DNA from: Curtobacterium pusillum
Lineage (GTDB): Bacteria; Actinomycetota; Actinomycetes; Actinomycetales; Microbacteriaceae
NCBI RefSeq assembly: GCF_013359865.1
Contig: NZ_JABMCE010000059.1
Coordinates: 1 to 64,000 of the forward strand
DNA length: 64,000 nt
Direction of reading: 5' to 3'
The notes under the pieces are model-generated. The model was not told the origin of the DNA. It did no database searches and saw only the letters and a list, made by a program, of their open reading frames with translations. Of the stretch, positions 26,225-35,785 are shown one piece after another (positions within the stretch are counted from its first letter, which is position 1; the number at the start of each line of letters is the position of its first letter). The position numbers and the translations under genes were made by a program.

Positions 26225-26841
26225 TCGCGAGTCTCCGGGGCACCTGCATCGACGTCGCCGGGTCGAACGTCGTGGTCGAGGTCGGGGGAGTCGGCTACGC
26301 CGTCACCGTGACGCCCGCGCACGCGCTCACGATGCGCCACGGGTCCGAGGTGTTCCTGCGCACGGCGATGATCGTGCGAGAGGACGAGCACCTGCTGTTC
26401 GGCTTCGAGTCCACCGACGCCCTGCAGGTTTTCGACCTGCTCCGGAGCGTCTCCGGCGTCGGACCGAAGTCGGCGATGGGCGTCCTCGCCCACATGGAGC
26501 CGGCCCAGGTCGCGGGCGCGGTCGCGAACGACGACGACAGCGCCTTCCGCAAGGTCTCCGGCATCGGCCCGAAAACCGCCAAGCTGATCATCGTCGCGCT
26601 CTCCGGCAAGCTCGCCGCGTTCGAGCAGGCTCCCGCCGTCGTTGCCGCTCGCGGTGGTGGGACGCACCCGGCCGCGACCGACGTCGTCACCGCCCTCGTC
26701 GGGCTCGGCTGGCGTGAGGACGCCGCGCAGAGCGCCGTCGACGACGTCGTGGCAAACGAGCCGGGCGCTGCCTCGATGGGCACGCAGGCGCTGCTCCGTG
26801 CGGCGCTCGGCGCACTGCGCCCCGCCGGGGCCGGCCGGTGA
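26221..26841 (+). CDS. ruvA: Holliday junction branch-migration subunit RuvA
   Basis: A 206-residue protein with the OB-fold start [12 protein letters not shown], helix-hairpin-helix motifs in [13 protein letters not shown] and [16 protein letters not shown], and the C-terminal three-helix RuvB-binding domain (VTALVGLGW to AALGALR). It binds the four-way junction as a tetramer. TAGGCT at 26209-26214 lies six bases before the ATG inside the end of ruvC, so ruvA may also have its own leaderless promoter. Confidence 0.95.
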   Translation: MIASLRGTCIDVAGSNVVVEVGGVGYAVTVTPAHALTMRHGSEVFLRTAMIVREDEHLLFGFESTDALQVFDLLRSVSGVGPKSAMGVLAHMEPAQVAGAVANDDDSAFRKVSGIGPKTAKLIIVALSGKLAAFEQAPAVVAARGGGTHPAATDVVTALVGLGWREDAAQSAVDDVVANEPGAASMGTQALLRAALGALRPAGAGR

Positions 26842-27881
26842 GCGGGATCACCGCCGCCAGCGCCGAGTCGCAGGAGGAACTCGCGTTCGAGGGGGCGCTG
26901 CGTCCGAAGTCGCTCGACGAGTTCGTCGGACAGCGCAAGGTCCGCGGCCAGCTCGACCTGCTCCTCAAGGCCGCGGCGCTGCAGGAGCGCACGCCCGACC
27001 ACATCCTCATGGCCGGTCCTCCGGGCCTCGGCAAGACGACGCTCGCGATGATCGTGGCGCACGAGTCCGGTCGGCCCCTGCGGATGTCGAGCGGACCGGC
27101 TATCCAGCACGCCGGCGACCTCGCCGCCGTGCTCTCGTCCCTCGTCCCGGGCGAGGTCCTGTTCATCGACGAGATCCACCGGATGGCGCGCTCGGCGGAG
27201 GAGATGCTCTACCTCGCGATGGAGGACTTCCGGATCGACGTGATGGTCGGCAAGGGTGCCGGCGCGACGAGCATCCCGCTCGACCTCGCCCCGTTCACCC
27301 TCGTCGGCGCCACGACCCGGGCCGGCCTGCTCCCGAACCCGCTCCGCGACCGCTTCGGCTTCACCGCGCACCTCGAGTTCTACGAGAAGGACGAGCTCGA
27401 ACAGGTGCTCATCCGCGCGGCACACCTGCTCGAACTCGACATCGACCGTTCGGCGCTCCGTGAGATCGCCGGTCGGTCCCGGGGGACACCGCGGATCGCG
27501 AACCGTCTGCTCCGGCGCGTCCGTGACTACGCGCTCGTGCACCGGACGACGGACGGCATGGCCGCCGTGCAGGGGGCCCTCGACCTGTACGACGTCGACG
27601 AGCTCGGGCTCGACCGGCTCGACCGCGCCGTCGTCGAGACGATGCTGACGCGCTTCGACGGCGGTCCGGTCGGCCTGAACACGCTGGCGGTGTCCGTCGG
27701 CGAGGAGTCGGAGACCATCGAGTCCGTCGTCGAACCGTTCCTCGTCCGGGTCGGCCTCGTCACCCGCAGCCCGCGCGGCCGGATCGCCACGCCCCAGGCC
27801 TGGCGGCACTTCGACATGACGCCCGGGCAGGCCGGCCTCGCGCAGCCCGGACTCTTCGACGACGCGGACGACACCGACTGA
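26838..27881 (+). CDS. ruvB: Holliday junction helicase RuvB
   Basis: A 347-residue AAA+ motor. It has [12 protein letters not shown], Walker [13 protein letters not shown], Walker [10 protein letters not shown], sensor 1 [10 protein letters not shown], arginine finger region NPLRDRFGF, and a winged-helix C-terminal domain ([12 protein letters not shown]). It forms hexameric rings pulling DNA through RuvA-bound junctions. The GTG overlaps the ruvA stop. Confidence 0.97.
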   Translation: MSGITAASAESQEELAFEGALRPKSLDEFVGQRKVRGQLDLLLKAAALQERTPDHILMAGPPGLGKTTLAMIVAHESGRPLRMSSGPAIQHAGDLAAVLSSLVPGEVLFIDEIHRMARSAEEMLYLAMEDFRIDVMVGKGAGATSIPLDLAPFTLVGATTRAGLLPNPLRDRFGFTAHLEFYEKDELEQVLIRAAHLLELDIDRSALREIAGRSRGTPRIANRLLRRVRDYALVHRTTDGMAAVQGALDLYDVDELGLDRLDRAVVETMLTRFDGGPVGLNTLAVSVGEESETIESVVEPFLVRVGLVTRSPRGRIATPQAWRHFDMTPGQAGLAQPGLFDDADDTD

Positions 27882-27978
27882 GTCCGCCACCGCAGCAGTC
27901 CCGGTGACATGCCACGCACGAATGTGTGCCCTAGACTGCTACGGCCCGAAACCGAGCAACCAGAGAAGGCATCGCATC

Positions 27979-28386
27979 ATGGGTCAAGAAGTCATCCTCA
28001 TCGTCATCGTCGTGGCGTTCGCGGCCTTCATGTTCTACAACAGCCGGAAGCGCAAGAAGCAGCAGTCCGAACTCGCCACCAAGATGGTGCCGGGTGCGAA
28101 GGTGATGCTGTCCTTCGGTCTGTACGGCACGCTCCTGTCGGTCGACGACGAGAAGGTCACCGCCGACGTCGAGATCGCGCCCGGGACGGTCGTCACCGTC
28201 CACCGCCAGACACTGTCGCGTGTCGTCGACGACACCGCGTCGGACATCCAGACCGCCACCACGCCCGAGGACGAGCCGGCAGCACCGAAGCCCGTCGCCG
28301 AGCTCAACGGTGAGCCGATCTACGGTGAGCGCGTCGACTCGACCGACACCGACGCCGACGCGGCGAAGCGCAAGACCGAAGACTGA
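27979..28386 (+). CDS. yajC: preprotein translocase subunit YajC
   Basis: A 135-residue protein with a single N-terminal membrane helix (residues 4-20: VILIVIVVAFAAFMFYN), then SRKRKKQQSEL and the YajC core VPGAKVMLSFGLYGTLLSV. The C-terminal tail is acidic and disordered. It associates with SecDF-YidC at the translocon and lies directly upstream of secD. TAGACT (27932-27937) is a likely -10. Confidence 0.93.
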   Translation: MGQEVILIVIVVAFAAFMFYNSRKRKKQQSELATKMVPGAKVMLSFGLYGTLLSVDDEKVTADVEIAPGTVVTVHRQTLSRVVDDTASDIQTATTPEDEPAAPKPVAELNGEPIYGERVDSTDTDADAAKRKTED

Positions 28387-28473
28387 CACCTCGGCCGCCG
28401 GGTCCACCGACCCGGCGGCGACACCTGCCGCCGGTCTCCCGCCGTCGGTCCTGACAGAAAGACGAGACGACCG

Positions 28474-30225
28474 GTGGCACGATCGACACCCGTCAAGAAG
28501 GCGATCCGCTCGCTCACCTGGTTGGTGATCCTGATGGCGGTCCTCGCGGGGTTGAACACCGCCGCGTCGATCCTCGCCGGAACCGCCAAGGACGACAGCG
28601 GGAAGTGGTTCGAAGGGGCCAGCTGGGTCCCGGAACTCGCCCTCGACCTGCAGGGCGGCACGCAGCTGACCCTCGCGGCCCAGAACACCGAGGGCGGCTC
28701 GGTGACGAGCGAGCAGCTCAACCAGGCCGTCAACATCATCCGTCAGCGCATCAACGCGACGGGTGTGTCCGAGTCGCAGATCAACACCCAGGGGACGAAC
28801 AACATCGTCGTCTCCATCCCGGGGAAGCCCGACAAGGCGACGATCGACCGCATCGAAGCGGCGGCGAAGCTGACGTTCCGGCCGGTCCTCTACACCGAGG
28901 CCGCCACGAACACCTCCGTCGGTGACAAGGGCTCCTCGTCGGCCTCGCCCACGCCGTACTCGCCGCCGGCGTCCCTCGCGGCGACGCCGAGCGCGAAGCC
29001 GACGAACGCCAGTGACCTCAACTGGGTGACGCCGAAGCTGCAGGACCTGTACACGAACTACAACTGCTCCGCGCCGGACGACGTCACGTCGGCTCCGGAC
29101 GACGAGCCCCTCGTCACGTGCGACCAGGACGGCGCCGCGAAGTACATCCTGGGTCCGGTCGAGGTCTCGGGTTCGAACATCAGCAACGCGACGTCGGGTC
29201 TCGCGACCGACTCGCAGGGCTCGTCGACGGGCCAGTGGGCGGTCAACCTGACCTTCGACGGCACCGGCACGAAGGAGTTCCGCACCGTCACGAACCGCCT
29301 CGTCTCGCTGACGCAGCCGCAGAACCAGTTCGCGATCGTCCTCGACGGCTCGGTCATCACCGCGCCGACCACGAACTCGGCGATCACGAACGGCAAGGCC
29401 CAGATCACCGGTTCCTTCACGGCCGAGTCCGCGAAGACCCTCGCCGACCAGCTGAAGTACGGCGCCCTGCCGATCAACTTCCAGGTGCAGTCGAACGAGA
29501 ACATCTCCGCGACCCTGGGCACGGCGCAGCTCGTCGGTGGTCTCGTCGCCGGTCTGATCGGCCTCATCCTGGTGATCATCTACTCGGTGATCCAGTACCG
29601 GGCACTCGCGTTCGTGACCGTCCTGTCGCTGGGTGTCGCCGCGGCGCTGACCTACCTCGTGATCGCGATCATGTCGTGGCGCGTCGACTACCGATTGTCA
29701 CTGGCGGGCGTCGCGGGTCTGATCGTCGCGATCGGCATCACGGCGGACTCGTTCATCGTGTACTTCGAACGCATCAGGGACGAACTCCGCGAGGGCCGCG
29801 GGCTGGAGAGCGCCGTGGAAGCCGGGTGGAAGCGCGCACTGCGCACGATCCTGGCCTCGGACTCGATCAACTTCCTCGCCGCCGTCGTGCTCTACATCCT
29901 CGCGGTGAGCGACGTGAAGGGCTTCGCGTTCACGTTGCTCCTCACGACCCTGATCGACGTCGTGGTGGTCGTGATGTTCACGCACCCGATGATGCAGCTC
30001 ATCGCCCGCAGCCGGTTCTTCGGTGAGGGCCACAGGTTCAGCGGGCTCGATCCGTCCGCCCTCGGTGCCGTCTACCGCGGTCGGGCGCAGTTCCGTGCTC
30101 CCGTGGTCGACGGCAAGCGTCAGCGCAGTGCGGGTGAGGCGCAGCGCCGACAGACGATCGCGGAGCGGAAGGCCCAGCAGGCCTCCGGCGAGAACGGCAC
30201 CACGCCGGACGGGAAGGACGACTGA
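28474..30225 (+). CDS. secD: protein translocase subunit SecD
   Basis: A 583-residue RND-superfamily membrane protein that uses the proton gradient to complete export. Six helices: one N-terminal (WLVILMAVLAGLNTAASIL) and five in the C-terminal half. The signature LDLQGGTQLTL and the TM4 region GLIVAIGITADSFIVYFERI are present. The large exported P1 domain carries an Ala/Ser/Pro-rich insertion at about residues 150-180. The gene starts with GTG after AGAAAGACGAG and overlaps secF by one base. Confidence 0.95.
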   Translation: MARSTPVKKAIRSLTWLVILMAVLAGLNTAASILAGTAKDDSGKWFEGASWVPELALDLQGGTQLTLAAQNTEGGSVTSEQLNQAVNIIRQRINATGVSESQINTQGTNNIVVSIPGKPDKATIDRIEAAAKLTFRPVLYTEAATNTSVGDKGSSSASPTPYSPPASLAATPSAKPTNASDLNWVTPKLQDLYTNYNCSAPDDVTSAPDDEPLVTCDQDGAAKYILGPVEVSGSNISNATSGLATDSQGSSTGQWAVNLTFDGTGTKEFRTVTNRLVSLTQPQNQFAIVLDGSVITAPTTNSAITNGKAQITGSFTAESAKTLADQLKYGALPINFQVQSNENISATLGTAQLVGGLVAGLIGLILVIIYSVIQYRALAFVTVLSLGVAAALTYLVIAIMSWRVDYRLSLAGVAGLIVAIGITADSFIVYFERIRDELREGRGLESAVEAGWKRALRTILASDSINFLAAVVLYILAVSDVKGFAFTLLLTTLIDVVVVVMFTHPMMQLIARSRFFGEGHRFSGLDPSALGAVYRGRAQFRAPVVDGKRQRSAGEAQRRQTIAERKAQQASGENGTTPDGKDD

Positions 30226-31232
30226 TGGCCAGCTTCAGCCAGTTCGGCAGCGACCTCTACACGGGCAAGCGCTCGTACGACATCGTCGGCCGCCGCAAGA
30301 CGTGGTACATCATCGCGATCATCGCGATCGTGATCTCACTGGCGGTGCCGTGGCTCCGCGGTGGGTACCAGCTCGGCATCGAGTTCACCGGCGGTTCGGA
30401 GTTCACGCTCTCCGACGTGAAGAACCTCGACCAGAACCTCGCGACCGAGACCGTCGAGTCGATCGTCCCCGAGGGCGTCCCGCGCGTCTCGCAGCTCGGC
30501 ACGCACGGCATCCGCGTGCAGACCGGTCAGCTCACCGACCGTGAGACCACCGATGTCCAGGACGCCCTGGCGAAGGCGTACGACGTGCCGGACAGCCAGG
30601 TCGCGGCGACGTTCATCGGTGCCACCTGGGGCGCGGACGTGCTCGCTCAGGCGATCCGGGGCCTCGTGATCTTCCTCGCCCTCGCGGCGGTGTTCATGGC
30701 GCTGTACTTCCGCACCTGGAAGATGTCGGTGTCCGCGATGGTGGCACTCGTCCACGACCTGCTGATCACGGCCGGCGTGTACGGCATCGTCGGGCTCGAG
30801 GTCACGCCGGCGGCCGTCATCGGCTTCCTGACGATCCTCGGCTACTCGCTGTACGACACCGTCGTGGTCTTCGACAAGGTGCGCGAGAACACGAGCCAGG
30901 AGTCGCACCGCACCTTCGTGCAGTCGGTCAACCTCGCGGTGAACCAGACGCTCGTCCGGTCGATCAACACCTCGGTGGTCGCGCTCCTGCCCGTCGCGGC
31001 GATCCTCTTCATCGGGTCGTACGTCCTCGGCGCGGGCACGCTCCGCGACATCTCGCTCGCACTGTTCATCGGCATCATCGTCGGCACCTACTCGACGATC
31101 TTCATCGCGTCGCCGATGTACGCGCACCTCCGTGAGAACGAGCCCAAGGTGAAGCAGGCCGACGCGAAGAAGCAGGCCGCCGCTGCCAAGCGCCAGCGCC
31201 AGCGTGAGGTCGACGCGGCGGCGGAGGCCTGA
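30225..31232 (+). CDS. secF: protein translocase subunit SecF
   Basis: A 335-residue partner of SecD. It has GIEFTGGSEF in the P1 region and the helix 4 signature ILGYSLYDTVVVFDKVREN, followed by RSINTSVVALLPVAA. The charged C-terminal tail (KKQAAAAKRQRQREVD) is cytoplasmic. It is translationally coupled to secD and to the rhodanese gene (TGATG). Confidence 0.95.
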   Translation: MASFSQFGSDLYTGKRSYDIVGRRKTWYIIAIIAIVISLAVPWLRGGYQLGIEFTGGSEFTLSDVKNLDQNLATETVESIVPEGVPRVSQLGTHGIRVQTGQLTDRETTDVQDALAKAYDVPDSQVAATFIGATWGADVLAQAIRGLVIFLALAAVFMALYFRTWKMSVSAMVALVHDLLITAGVYGIVGLEVTPAAVIGFLTILGYSLYDTVVVFDKVRENTSQESHRTFVQSVNLAVNQTLVRSINTSVVALLPVAAILFIGSYVLGAGTLRDISLALFIGIIVGTYSTIFIASPMYAHLRENEPKVKQADAKKQAAAAKRQRQREVDAAAEA

Positions 31233-31579
31233 TGTCGGCCGAGATCCAGGAGATCGACGTCGCCGAGGCACGTCGACGCATCGACGAGGGTTCTCGCCTG
31301 TTCGACGTGCGCGAGCCGGGGGAGTGGGACGAGGTCCACGCGCCGCAGGCGACGCTCGTCCCGATGTCCGAACTGGTGGCGCGGTGGAAGGAGATCGACG
31401 GCGGCGACGAGCCGGCGATCATCGTCTGCCACTCGGGTGGTCGTTCGGCCCGGGTCGTCGCCGCGCTCGAGCAGTCCGGCGTCCCGGCAGTGAACCTCGC
31501 CGGCGGCATGGTCGCCTGGGAGCGCGCGGGCGCCCCGGTGGTGCGCGACGCCCAGGGCGAACCCCGTCACGAGCACTGA
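31232..31579 (+). CDS. single-domain rhodanese
   Basis: A 115-residue rhodanese-like sulfurtransferase. FDVREPGEWDEVHAP is the substrate-side motif and IIVCHSGGRSARV holds the active-site cysteine. It may supply or remove sulfane sulfur; the physiological substrate is unknown. It overlaps secF by the TGATG junction, so it is co-transcribed with the secretion genes. Confidence 0.92.
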   Translation: MSAEIQEIDVAEARRRIDEGSRLFDVREPGEWDEVHAPQATLVPMSELVARWKEIDGGDEPAIIVCHSGGRSARVVAALEQSGVPAVNLAGGMVAWERAGAPVVRDAQGEPRHEH

Positions 31580-31636
31580 CCGGACGCGCGTAGTCTTGTC
31601 GGATCGAGCTCGGACCGAGTCCCTGGGAGGCGCAGC

Positions 31637-33970
31637 ATGACGGACACACGTGAGTCCACGCCCCAGGACGCGAACGCGCCGAGCCGTCCCGGCTCCGCCC
31701 CGCGGCCGTCGAGCCCGATCGGCCCGAACACGACCGGCAACCTCGGCTCGCTCCGGTCCCTGCTGCCGCGCCTGTTCTCGCGCGCCCAGCCGGCCGGTGC
31801 CGTCGACACCCTGATCCGCACGGTCCGCTCGCACCACCCGAAGGCGGACGTGACGCTCATCGAGCGCGCGTACTCGGTCGCGGAGCGTGCCCACGACGGG
31901 CAGAAGCGCAAGTCCGGCGAGCCGTACATCACGCACCCGGTCGCCGTCGCGCAGATCCTGGCGGACCTCGGCATCGGCCCGATCACGATCGCTGCCGCGC
32001 TCCTGCACGACACCGTCGAGGACACCGACTACCAGCTCGACCAGCTGCGCGAGGACTTCGGCGACGAGATCGCCATGCTCGTCGACGGCGTCACGAAGCT
32101 CGACAAGGTCAAGTACGGCGACAGCGCCCAGGCCGAGACCGTCCGCAAGATGGTCATCGCGATGTCGAAGGACATCCGCGTCCTGGTCATCAAGCTCGCC
32201 GACCGGTTGCACAACGCCCGCACGTGGGGCTTCGTCGAGTCGACCTCCGCCACGCGCAAGGCGAAGGAGACGCTCGAGATCTACGCGCCGCTCGCGCACC
32301 GGCTCGGCATCCAGATGATCAAGCTGGAGCTCGAGGACCTCTCGTTCGCGGTGCTGCACCCGAAGCTGTACGTCGAGATCGACAGCCTCGTGAAGGAGCG
32401 CCAGCCGAAGCGCGAGCAGTTCGTGCAGAACGTCATCGGCACCCTCAAGAAGGACCTCAAGGCGGCGAAGGTCCGCGGCGAGGTCATGGGCCGGCCCAAG
32501 CAGTACTACTCGATCTACCAGAAGATGATCGTGCGCGGGCGCGAGTTCGACGAGATCTACGACCTGGTCGGCATCCGCGTCCTCGTCCCGACCGTCCGCG
32601 ACTGCTACGCGATGCTCGGATCCGTGCACGCCCGGTGGACGCCGCTGCCCGGTCGCTTCAAGGACTACATCGCCACCCCGAAGTTCAACCTCTACCAGTC
32701 GCTGCACACCACGGTCCTCGGGCCGCAGGGTCGCGCGGTGGAGATCCAGATCCGCACGCACGAGATGCACCAGCGGGCCGAGTTCGGTGTGGCCGCGCAC
32801 TGGAAGTACAAGCAGCGCGCCGCCGGTCGCGACGTCGACACCTCGTCGGCGACTGACCAGGACATGGCCTGGCTCGCGCACATCACCGACTGGCAGGCCG
32901 AGACCAGCGACCCCGGCGAGTTCCTCGACTCGCTCCGGTACGAGATCGGCGCCAAGGAGACCTACGTCTTCACGCCGCAGGGCAAGGTCATCGGCCTGCC
33001 CTCCGGCGCGACCCCGGTGGACTTCGCCTACGCCGTGCACACCGAGATCGGGCACCGCACCATGGGTGCGAAGGTGAACGGTCGCCTGGTGCCCCTCGAG
33101 AGCCAGCTCTCCAGCGGTGACGTGGTCGAGATCTTCACGTCGAAGAACCCCGATTCCGGGCCCAGCCAGGACTGGCTGACGTTCGTCCGGAGCCCGCGCG
33201 CCCGGAACAAGATCAAGCAGTGGTTCACCAAGGAGCGCCGCGAAGAGGCCATCGAGCAGGGCCGAGACGCGATCGCGCGTGCGATGCGGAAGCAGAACCT
33301 GCCGCTCCAGCGCATCATGAGCCAGGACTCCATCTCCGAGGTGGCGTCGTCGATGCGGTACGACGACGTGTCGGCGCTGTACGCCGCCATCGGCGAGGGC
33401 CACGTCTCGACACAGTCCGTGATCGAGAAGGTGCTCGGGAACGTCCAGACCGAGACGGAGACCGAGGAGCCGGAACTGACGTTCCCGCGCCAGGTCACCA
33501 GCCGGCAGCTGCGCAACAGCGACAGCGGCGTCCTGGTCCGCGGCGCGCCGGACATCCTCGTGAAGCTCGCGAAGTGCTGCACACCCGTGCCGGGGGACCA
33601 GATCGTCGGGTTCATCACCCGCGGTCAGGGCGTCTCCGTCCACCAGGCCTCGTGCACGAACGTGAAGTCGCTCATGAACGAGCCCGACCGCATGATCGAG
33701 GTCGAGTGGGCCCCGTCGTCGAAGTCGGTGTTCCTCGTCCAGATCCAGATCGAGGCCCTCGATCGATCCGGGCTCCTCAGCGACGTCACCCGCGTGCTGA
33801 CCGACCACCACGTCAACATCCTGTCGGCGACGGTCTCGACGTCGTCCGATCGCCTGGCGCTCAGCCGCTTCGTGTTCGAGATGGGCGACACGACCCACCT
33901 CGACCGGGTGCTCAACGCCGTACGGCGGATCGACGCCGTCTACGACGTGTACCGCGTCAGCGCGGGCTGA
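31637..33970 (+). CDS. rel: bifunctional (p)ppGpp synthetase/hydrolase
   Basis: A 777-residue Rsh enzyme of the stringent response. The HD hydrolase domain has PYITHPVAVAQIL and LLHDTVEDTDY. The synthetase domain has RGREFDEIYDLVGIRVLV and NLYQSLHTTVLGPQG. TGS (VFTPQGKVIGLPSGATPVDF), a Zn-finger-like CCTPVPGDQIVGF segment and a C-terminal ACT domain follow. Both active sites look intact. A hydrophilic N-terminal extension of about 55 residues is typical of actinobacteria. TAGTCT (31591-31596) is a likely -10. The stop overlaps the convergent gene at 33957 by 14 bases. Confidence 0.96.
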   Translation: MTDTRESTPQDANAPSRPGSAPRPSSPIGPNTTGNLGSLRSLLPRLFSRAQPAGAVDTLIRTVRSHHPKADVTLIERAYSVAERAHDGQKRKSGEPYITHPVAVAQILADLGIGPITIAAALLHDTVEDTDYQLDQLREDFGDEIAMLVDGVTKLDKVKYGDSAQAETVRKMVIAMSKDIRVLVIKLADRLHNARTWGFVESTSATRKAKETLEIYAPLAHRLGIQMIKLELEDLSFAVLHPKLYVEIDSLVKERQPKREQFVQNVIGTLKKDLKAAKVRGEVMGRPKQYYSIYQKMIVRGREFDEIYDLVGIRVLVPTVRDCYAMLGSVHARWTPLPGRFKDYIATPKFNLYQSLHTTVLGPQGRAVEIQIRTHEMHQRAEFGVAAHWKYKQRAAGRDVDTSSATDQDMAWLAHITDWQAETSDPGEFLDSLRYEIGAKETYVFTPQGKVIGLPSGATPVDFAYAVHTEIGHRTMGAKVNGRLVPLESQLSSGDVVEIFTSKNPDSGPSQDWLTFVRSPRARNKIKQWFTKERREEAIEQGRDAIARAMRKQNLPLQRIMSQDSISEVASSMRYDDVSALYAAIGEGHVSTQSVIEKVLGNVQTETETEEPELTFPRQVTSRQLRNSDSGVLVRGAPDILVKLAKCCTPVPGDQIVGFITRGQGVSVHQASCTNVKSLMNEPDRMIEVEWAPSSKSVFLVQIQIEALDRSGLLSDVTRVLTDHHVNILSATVSTSSDRLALSRFVFEMGDTTHLDRVLNAVRRIDAVYDVYRVSAG

Positions 33971-34535
33971 CCGGCTCGGGGCCCCGCAGCGCACGGAGCC
34001 GACGTTCGGCCTGCCGGACCATCGGGATCGTCCCGAGGGACCCCAGACTCGCCCGGAGCTCGTGGACGGTCACGGCGCCGATCGCCAGGAGCCCCTCGAC
34101 CGCGGACGACTCCGCACGACCGAACGTCCCGTCGCCGCCGACCGGGCTGCGCAGGAGGTCGACCGCCGTCCGCAACGGCGTCGTCACACCGAGGCCGCCC
34201 AGCCGCAGCGCGTCACCGTCCGCGATGACGACCTCGCGAAGACGCACCCCGGCGTCCACGTGCACGCGGACCTGCGGCGGGATGCACGCCTCGAGCGGCG
34301 ACGGCGGACGCGACACCGCACCCCAGATCCAGGCGGCGGTCCGGGTGCACGCGATGAGCCGCGGGTCACGCAGGCTCCAGGCCACGGCTGCTGCTCGCAG
34401 CGACGCGGTCTGAGGTTCCGCGGGGGAGGCCCAGCACGGTCCGACGGCGACGAGCTCCCCGGCCAGCACGGCGGCGCGCAGCTCGGACTCCGGCCAGTCG
34501 TCGCTGGTCACGAGTCGCGTTCGGGGCACCCGCAC
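33957..34535 (-). CDS. protein of unknown function, actinobacterial AbiEi-like type
   Basis: A 192-residue soluble protein. It resembles the N-terminal and middle parts of the many actinobacterial proteins annotated as type IV toxin-antitoxin AbiEi-like: a short helical start (SDDWPESELRAAVLAGELVAVG), RLIACTRTAAWIWGA, VRVHVDAGVRLREV, and TTPLRTAVDLLRS. The usual C-terminal nuclease-like domain is absent or degenerate, and no partner toxin gene is adjacent. Start GTG at 34535 is uncertain; GTG at 34529 is possible. The 3' end overlaps rel by 14 bases on the opposite strand. Confidence 0.6.
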   Translation of the reverse strand: MRVPRTRLVTSDDWPESELRAAVLAGELVAVGPCWASPAEPQTASLRAAAVAWSLRDPRLIACTRTAAWIWGAVSRPPSPLEACIPPQVRVHVDAGVRLREVVIADGDALRLGGLGVTTPLRTAVDLLRSPVGGDGTFGRAESSAVEGLLAIGAVTVHELRASLGSLGTIPMVRQAERRLRALRGPEPVSPR

Positions 34536-34619
34536 ATCCTGCCGGACGGCGGGCGCGCCGCGTCACCCCTGTGGACAGCGCGGGCAGCACTCCGCCGGCC
34601 CTGCGTCACCGACGACGGT

Positions 34620-34660
34620 CTGGAGGCGCGGTGCGGGCCGGCACCGTGCCTCCCGTCCGG
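34620..34660. repeat. GGAGGCGCGG-family palindromic repeat
   Basis: CTGGAGGCGCGGTGC is followed by GCACCGTGCCTCCCG as an imperfect inverted partner. It belongs to the dispersed family described in the findings. The remainder of the 195-base gap 34536-34730 holds nothing else I can support. Confidence 0.65.
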
Positions 34661-34730
34661 CCGTGGTCGCGTCCGGTGCCGCACCCGCGTTCCGGGCTCA
34701 GCGACACGAACCGCGCCGCGCCGCGCCGCG

Positions 34731-35693
34731 TCAGCGCAGCACGTCCGCGCGGTGTACGAGGGCAGCCGCGCCGATGAGCGGCCCGTCCTGCGACAGCCCC
34801 GTCGGCACGATGCGCACCTTCGTCACGAAGCCGAACTCGACACGCTCCGCCACCGCCTGGCGCGCGTACTCGAACAGGTCCGGCGTCACGTGGGAGAACC
34901 CGCCGCCGATCGCCACGACCTCGAGGTCGACCAGGCTCGTCGCCGCGGCGATCGCCTGCCCGAGGGCCCGACCGCTCCGCTTGACCGCCGCGACCGCGAT
35001 CTCGTCGCCGGCCGCGTACGCTGCCGAGAGCTCCTCGCCGGTGGTCCCGGCGAAGCCCTGACGCCGAGCCCATGCGACGGTCTTCGGGCCGCTGGCGATC
35101 GCCTCGAGGCAGCCGGTTCCGCCGCACGCGCACGGGTCGTCGAAGCCGCCGCACTCCACGTGCCCGATGTGTCCGGCGTTGCCGGTGGGCCCGCTGACGG
35201 TGCGGCCGTGCAGGATGAGGCCACCGCCCACGCCCGTCGAGACGATCATGCCCATGACGTGCTCGGAACCCTGCGCGGCGCCGACCCAGTGCTCGGCGAG
35301 GGTGATCGCGAGGCCGTCCATGCGGAGGGTCACGGGGACGCCGGGCACGTGCGCGGCGACACGCTCGCGGAGCGGGTAGTCGCGCCACACCGGCATGTTC
35401 AGGGGGGAGACGAGCCCGTGCTCCTCGTCGACGGGGCCGGCGGAGCCGACGCCGACGCCGACGAGCATCGCGTCCGCGGGGAGCGCCGCGAGGGCTGCGG
35501 TGACGACCTCGTCGACGGCGGCCTGCAGTTCGTCGGAGGTGCGCTGCGGCCCGGTCGGGCTGCGGAAGCGCGTGCCCGGCAGGACGGTGCCCTCGTCGGT
35601 GACGAGCGCCGCTTCGACCTTCGTGCCGCCCAGGTCGACGGCGAGGGCGAGCCCGGTGGTGGCTGCGGTGGACTGCGGTGCGGTGGTGGGCAT
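34731..35693 (-). CDS. ROK-family sugar kinase (glucokinase-like)
   Basis: A 320-residue ROK protein. It has the ATP motif LAVDLGGTKVEAALV, GVGVGSAGPVD, STGVGGGLILHG, and the zinc-binding ROK signature GHVECGGFDDPCACGGTGCLE. The catalytic aspartate is in the conserved NMPVWRDYP/RMDGLAITLAEHW segment, where an Asp-Gly replaces the more usual Asn-Asp (RMDG versus ENDA), a departure worth noting. No N-terminal HTH is present, so it is a kinase and not a NagC-type repressor. Likely substrate glucose or an N-acetylated hexosamine. Confidence 0.85.
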   Translation of the reverse strand: MPTTAPQSTAATTGLALAVDLGGTKVEAALVTDEGTVLPGTRFRSPTGPQRTSDELQAAVDEVVTAALAALPADAMLVGVGVGSAGPVDEEHGLVSPLNMPVWRDYPLRERVAAHVPGVPVTLRMDGLAITLAEHWVGAAQGSEHVMGMIVSTGVGGGLILHGRTVSGPTGNAGHIGHVECGGFDDPCACGGTGCLEAIASGPKTVAWARRQGFAGTTGEELSAAYAAGDEIAVAAVKRSGRALGQAIAAATSLVDLEVVAIGGGFSHVTPDLFEYARQAVAERVEFGFVTKVRIVPTGLSQDGPLIGAAALVHRADVLR

Positions 35694-35712
35694 GCTCGCT
35701 CCGATGCGGCGG

Positions 35713-35738
35713 TCTGGAGGCGCGGTGCGGGTCCCGGA
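35713..35738. repeat. GGAGGCGCGG-family repeat (half element)
   Basis: CTGGAGGCGCGGTGCGGGTC lies between the ROK kinase and deoC genes. It matches the left arm of the copy at 34620. Confidence 0.55.
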
Positions 35739-35785
35739 CGCGACGTCGCGTCCGGCAGGCGCCGGCCCCGTGGCGGTGGGTCGGG

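Noticed and set aside
31088-33994. 968-codon minus-strand frame opposite rel
   Set aside because: Mirror of rel and the rhodanese gene; composition is that of a reverse shadow.
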